Shown here in pieces: positions 60,870-64,000 of a DNA stretch of 64,000 bases. The DNA comes from Runella limosa DSM 17973 (GTDB lineage: Bacteria > Bacteroidota > Bacteroidia > Cytophagales > Spirosomataceae): contig NZ_AXVJ01000041.1 of assembly GCF_000482465.1 (NCBI RefSeq), positions 62,001 to 126,000 of the forward strand, in the 5' to 3' direction. Both the position numbers and the translations under genes were made by a program. The first letter of the stretch is position 1. Each line of letters begins with the position of its first letter. Under the pieces are notes generated by a model. That model did not search any database. It was not told where the DNA came from and worked only from the letters and a program-made list of their open reading frames with translations.

Positions 60870-60976
60870 GAGGGTTGCTCACAAAATGTGTCGAGGGTTG
60901 CTCACAAAACGTGTAGAGGGTTGCTCACAACCCGACCATCGAAGATATTCAAACGTGCAGGAGGTTGCTTACAACC
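60870..60976. repeat. Short tandem repeat (23 bp unit) after the TetR gene
   Basis: GAGGGTTGCTCACAA recurs at 60870, 60893 and 60916 (exact 23-base period). A diverged copy (GAGGTTGCTTACAAC) starts at 60961. Confidence 0.7.
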
Positions 60977-60987
60977 CGCACATTTTT

Positions 60988-61020
60988 AGACCTTCCAAGT
61001 TTCTAAAACTTGGAAGGTCT
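60988..61020 (+). terminator. Perfect palindrome between TetR and tolC genes
   Basis: AGACCTTCCAAGTTT and its inverse form a 15-bp stem around the loop CTA. It is the same hairpin family as 37806-37834, with one base pair changed on both arms. Confidence 0.55.
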
Positions 61021-61053
61021 CTATAAACTAAAACTCCTATTTTTTTATCCATA

Positions 61054-61073
61054 ATTTAACCAAATAGTTAAAC
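61054..61073. promoter_or_regulatory. TetR-type operator upstream of the tolC-like gene
   Basis: ATTTAACCAAATAGTTAAAC matches the palindrome before the TetR gene at 18 of 20 positions and ends 9 bases before the ATG at 61083. Confidence 0.65.
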
Positions 61074-61082
61074 TGTAAGGTT

Positions 61083-62348
61083 ATGAAACAAAAAGTGCTA
61101 TTTATCGGGATGTGGTTGGGATTTGTTTCGGTGGGGCATACGCAAAGTACGTTGACCCTCGACGAATGCTACCGACAGGCCGAAACCCACAGCCCGCAAG
61201 CGGGGCAAACGCGCTTGATTCAGGAGGCGACAGAACTGCAATTGAAGTTGCTTAATCGCAATTTTATGCCGCAATCTCGCCTCAATGGCCAAGCTACTTG
61301 GCAGTCGGATGTGACGAGTGTACCCATCAAATTGCCCAATTTTGAAATCTCGCCACCTCCCAAAGACCAGTACAAACTGACGTTGGACGTGACACAGTCG
61401 ATTTGGGATGGGGGGACAATCCAGAAACAAAAGGCCGTTGCCGTGGCGAATCAACTAGCTGATCAACAGAAGGTAACGGTGGATTTGTATCAACTTAGGG
61501 AGCAAGTGAGTGGCCTGTATTTTGGGGCGTTGTTTGCCGAACGTCAACTGAAAAACTTTGATATTTTGGACAAAGAACTTCGTGCCAAACTGGCCAAAAC
61601 GAAAGCCTCGGTTCAGAATGGAATAGCGATTCGTTCCAACATTCTTGCTTTAGAAGCGCGTATTTTGGAAGTTGAGCAGTTGGTGTTAGAAACGCAGACA
61701 CGGCGTACGGCGTCCTTGGAGGCACTTTCGCTGCTAACGGGTGCAAAAGTTGATGCCAATACCTCACTTCAACTGCCAACGGTCGCTACTAATTCAGTGG
61801 ATATTAATCGGCCAGAATTGAAATGGTTTGATGCCCAAAAACAAACGCTGTCGGTAAGCGAGAAGCTGGTTAAAGCGAAAAATTTGCCCAAATTATCGGC
61901 CTTTGCGACGGGAGGGTACGGACGGCCAGGGCTAAATTTCCTTTCGACCGAATTTAAAACGTACTTTATTGGAGGGGTACAACTTCAAATTCCCTTGTCA
62001 CATTTATATACCAATAGCCAAGCGATTGAAGTACAACAATTGCGAGTGAATCAGCAACGCGTTGAGAAGCAAAAAGAGAATTTTTTGTTGGCTACTCAAG
62101 TCAGAATGGCTTCTCAGCGTCAAGAAATAAGTCGTTTGCAAGCATTGGTCGAAAGCGACCGTAAATTGATTGACATTCGCGCGACGATGCGTAAAGCGGC
62201 GGAATCTCAGCTTGAAAATGGCATTATCACAGCCAGTGATTACCTGACAGAGCTGGACAACGAAGACAGTGCGCGTCAAAACTTGATTTTGCACGAAGTT
62301 CAATTGCTGCAAGCACAAAACAATTTGAGATTATCGTCAGGGAGTTAA
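61083..62348 (+). CDS. TolC-family outer-membrane efflux protein
   Basis: The 421-residue protein has a signal peptide (1-20, VGHTQS). It shows the OEP pattern of two repeats of long helices with beta strands: LTLDECYRQAETHSPQAGQTRLIQEAT, YKLTLDVTQSIWDGGTIQKQKAVA, LEARILEVEQLVLETQTRRTASLEALSLLTG, and in the second half VQLQIPLSHLYTNSQAIEVQQLRVNQQRV. It forms the outer-membrane channel of a tripartite pump with the following membrane-fusion protein and ABC ATPase. Confidence 0.92.
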   Translation: MKQKVLFIGMWLGFVSVGHTQSTLTLDECYRQAETHSPQAGQTRLIQEATELQLKLLNRNFMPQSRLNGQATWQSDVTSVPIKLPNFEISPPPKDQYKLTLDVTQSIWDGGTIQKQKAVAVANQLADQQKVTVDLYQLREQVSGLYFGALFAERQLKNFDILDKELRAKLAKTKASVQNGIAIRSNILALEARILEVEQLVLETQTRRTASLEALSLLTGAKVDANTSLQLPTVATNSVDINRPELKWFDAQKQTLSVSEKLVKAKNLPKLSAFATGGYGRPGLNFLSTEFKTYFIGGVQLQIPLSHLYTNSQAIEVQQLRVNQQRVEKQKENFLLATQVRMASQRQEISRLQALVESDRKLIDIRATMRKAAESQLENGIITASDYLTELDNEDSARQNLILHEVQLLQAQNNLRLSSGS

Positions 62349-62394
62349 TGATCAATTTTACAATGAATAACCAAGAATAAGACAATCATTTATT

Positions 62395-63414
62395 ATGAAT
62401 ACAATTGCACAAAAAACATCCCTAAAGAAAGCCCCGCAACGTGGCCTAGGGGCTTTGCTTTTTCTGTCACTTTTGAGTTTGGGGGCTTGCAACAGCAGCG
62501 ACCAAGCGTTTGATGCGAGCGGTGTTTTTGAAGCCGATGAAGTCGTGATTTCGTCGGAGTCAATGGGGAAAATTTTGAGTTTGGAAATAGAAGAAGGCAA
62601 CACCCTCAAGGCAGGCCAAGCTGTTGGGAGTGTTGATTGCAAAAACCTCAATTTGCAAAAAGCACAAGTGCAAGCGAGCATGGAGGCGTTGAGCCAAAAA
62701 ACCAACGATGCTTCACCGCAAATTCAGATTTTGAAGGAACAATTGATGATGCAACAACGCCAAATAGCGGCTCAACGCGAGCAACTTAGACTGTTGGAAC
62801 GCGAACACAACCGTTTGGATAATTTGGTAAAAGCCGAAGCCGTACCAAGTAAACAATTAGACGATGTGGATGGGCAAATTTCGGTGTTGAAAAAACAAAT
62901 TGAAACCGCCGAGGGGCAAGTGGCTGTGGTTCAGCAGCAAATCAAATCGCAACAACAACAAGTGTCGATTCAGAATCGTGGGGTATTCAGCGAGCGAAAG
63001 CCGTTGGAAGAACGCATCGCGCAGTTTGACGACCAACTTCAGCGCTGTACCATCACCAATCCGATTGATGGAACGGTGTTGGTCAGGTACGCCACTACAA
63101 ACGAAATGACTGCCACGGGTAAAGCGTTGTACAAAATTGCCGATTTGACTTCGCTGACGTTGCGGGCGTACATAACGGGTGACCAACTCGGTAAAATAAA
63201 GCTGAACCAGCCCGTAAAAGTGTTTGTCGATAATGGTAAAGACAGCTACAAAGAGGTGAGTGGCGTGGTGACTTGGGTTTCGAACAAAGCGGAGTTTACT
63301 CCTAAAACCATTCAGACCAAAGACGAGCGGGCAAATTTGGTTTATGCCACCAAAATCAAGGTGAAAAACGACGGTTTCCTCAAAATAGGAATGTACGGCG
63401 AAGTGAAACTCTAA
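62395..63414 (+). CDS. HlyD-family membrane-fusion lipoprotein
   Basis: The 339-residue protein has a lipoprotein signal (LLSLGACNSS). The lipoyl-like halves (SGVFEADEVVISSESMGKILSLEIEEGNTLKAGQAVG and CTITNPIDGTVLVRYATTNEMTATGKALYKIADL) flank a long coiled coil (about 85-190, rich in Gln/Lys heptads such as LKEQLMMQQRQIAAQREQLRLLE). A beta-barrel domain ends it. It bridges the inner-membrane ABC transporter and TolC, as in YbhG-type systems. It begins 46 bases after the tolC stop. Confidence 0.93.
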   Translation: MNTIAQKTSLKKAPQRGLGALLFLSLLSLGACNSSDQAFDASGVFEADEVVISSESMGKILSLEIEEGNTLKAGQAVGSVDCKNLNLQKAQVQASMEALSQKTNDASPQIQILKEQLMMQQRQIAAQREQLRLLEREHNRLDNLVKAEAVPSKQLDDVDGQISVLKKQIETAEGQVAVVQQQIKSQQQQVSIQNRGVFSERKPLEERIAQFDDQLQRCTITNPIDGTVLVRYATTNEMTATGKALYKIADLTSLTLRAYITGDQLGKIKLNQPVKVFVDNGKDSYKEVSGVVTWVSNKAEFTPKTIQTKDERANLVYATKIKVKNDGFLKIGMYGEVKL

Positions 63415-63425
63415 TTCCAATTTCC

Positions 63426-64000
63426 ATGTCAACCGTTCGAGTAGAAAATATCAAAAAAACGTACGAAAAAGGGCAAGTACTCGCACTCGACGATGTTAGT
63501 TTTGAGGTAAAATCGGGGGAATTGTTTGGGCTAATCGGCCCCGATGGTGCAGGAAAAACGTCGCTTTTTCGTATCCTGACGACCTTATTGGTACCCGATG
63601 CTGGTCGGGCAGAGGTGGCTGGGTTGGATGTTGTCAAGGACTTGTGGAAAATACGCCAAATCGTGGGGTATATGCCAGGGAAATTTTCGCTGTACCAAGA
63701 CCTGAGTATTGAAGAAAATCTCAATTTTTTTGCGACTGTTTTTAATACTACTGTCGCGCAAAACTACCACTTGATAGAGGAGATTTACGTTCAAATTGAA
63801 CCATTTAAGCATCGTTTGGCGGGAAAACTTTCGGGTGGGATGAAGCAAAAATTAGCCTTGTGCTGTGCGCTTATTCACGAGCCTAAAGTGCTCTTCTTGG
63901 ACGAACCCACCACGGGCGTTGACCCCGTGTCGAGAAAGGAGTTTTGGGACATGCTCGACCGACTGAAAGCTCGCGGAATTACCATTGTGGTTTCGACGCC
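63426..64000 (+). CDS. ABC transporter ATPase of the efflux system, partial at window end
   Basis: The gene starts at the ATG at 63426, 11 bases after the fusion-protein stop, and runs off the window after about 191 codons. Visible motifs are Walker A LIGPDGAGKTSLFRIL, the Q-loop region VGYMPGKFSLYQDLSIEENL, signature LSGGMKQKLALCCALIHEP and Walker B VLFLDEPTTGVDP. This is the YbhF/DrrA type that pairs with ABC-2 permeases, which are expected just downstream. Confidence 0.93.
   Translation, partial: MSTVRVENIKKTYEKGQVLALDDVSFEVKSGELFGLIGPDGAGKTSLFRILTTLLVPDAGRAEVAGLDVVKDLWKIRQIVGYMPGKFSLYQDLSIEENLNFFATVFNTTVAQNYHLIEEIYVQIEPFKHRLAGKLSGGMKQKLALCCALIHEPKVLFLDEPTTGVDPVSRKEFWDMLDRLKARGITIVVST

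Overview
The window comes from a chromosome of Bacteroidota, most likely a Cytophagales member (Runella/Spirosoma/Dyadobacter-like; genus not provable here). The evidence is a SusC/SusD pair, an ELWxxDGT-repeat secreted protein, promoters of the TAnnTTTG type, start sites mostly without Shine-Dalgarno sequences, and many dispersed palindromic intergenic repeats. No rRNA, tRNA, CRISPR array, insertion-sequence transposase or replication origin was recognised.

Layout. 1-8.4 kb: a DUF3748 protein (cut by the window edge), a propeller/helical secreted protein, an AraC-type regulator, a lipoprotein, a ThuA-like protein, a divergent HxlR regulator/DsbA-like pair, and a CotH-like lipoprotein. 8.5-13.4 kb: an AT-rich accessory patch with an ELWxxDGT protein, a truncated SMI1/KNR4 (SUKH) protein and an MqsR-like toxin with an MqsA/Panacea-type antitoxin. 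13.6-26.7 kb: a long minus-strand operon of SusC, SusD, RuBisCO-like protein (RLP), DUF1537 sugar-acid kinase, Asp/Glu-racemase-family protein, BASS transporter, propeller glycosidase and GH127 enzyme, closed by a strong terminator. 27.2-40.4 kb: a divergent plus-strand operon of DeoR regulator, FucI/AraA-like isomerase, four-helix-bundle cassette, split transketolase, secreted DUF1593 hydrolase, ribose-type ABC transporter with DUF2291, FGGY kinase and GntR/LacI hybrid regulator. 40.4-51.3 kb: a U32 peptidase-family protein, an AT-rich M23 peptidase insertion, a THUMP-like methyltransferase, a thioesterase, a UbiA-like protein and unknowns. 51.4-59.9 kb: recA, acyl-CoA dehydrogenase, UDP-glucose dehydrogenase, UDP-glucuronate decarboxylase, PAP2 phosphatase and a GT39-type glycosyltransferase. 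59.9-64 kb: tandem repeats, then a TetR-TolC-HlyD-ABC efflux operon that runs off the window.

How it works together. The two divergent sugar operons at 13.6-40.4 kb are the centre of interest. RLP plus DUF1537 kinase is the signature of the 3-oxo-isoapionate branch of D-apiose catabolism. A ribose-type ABC importer, isomerase, FGGY kinase and two-subunit transketolase together resemble the separate apulose-4-phosphate transketolase branch. Finding both back to back, coupled to SusCD and glycosidases and separated by a DeoR gene with repeated candidate operator boxes, suggests a dual-route locus for a plant-wall branched pentose. This is inference from gene families and context. The enzymes expected upstream in the acid branch (oxidoisomerase, lactonase) and a dedicated apiosidase (GH140) are not in the window.
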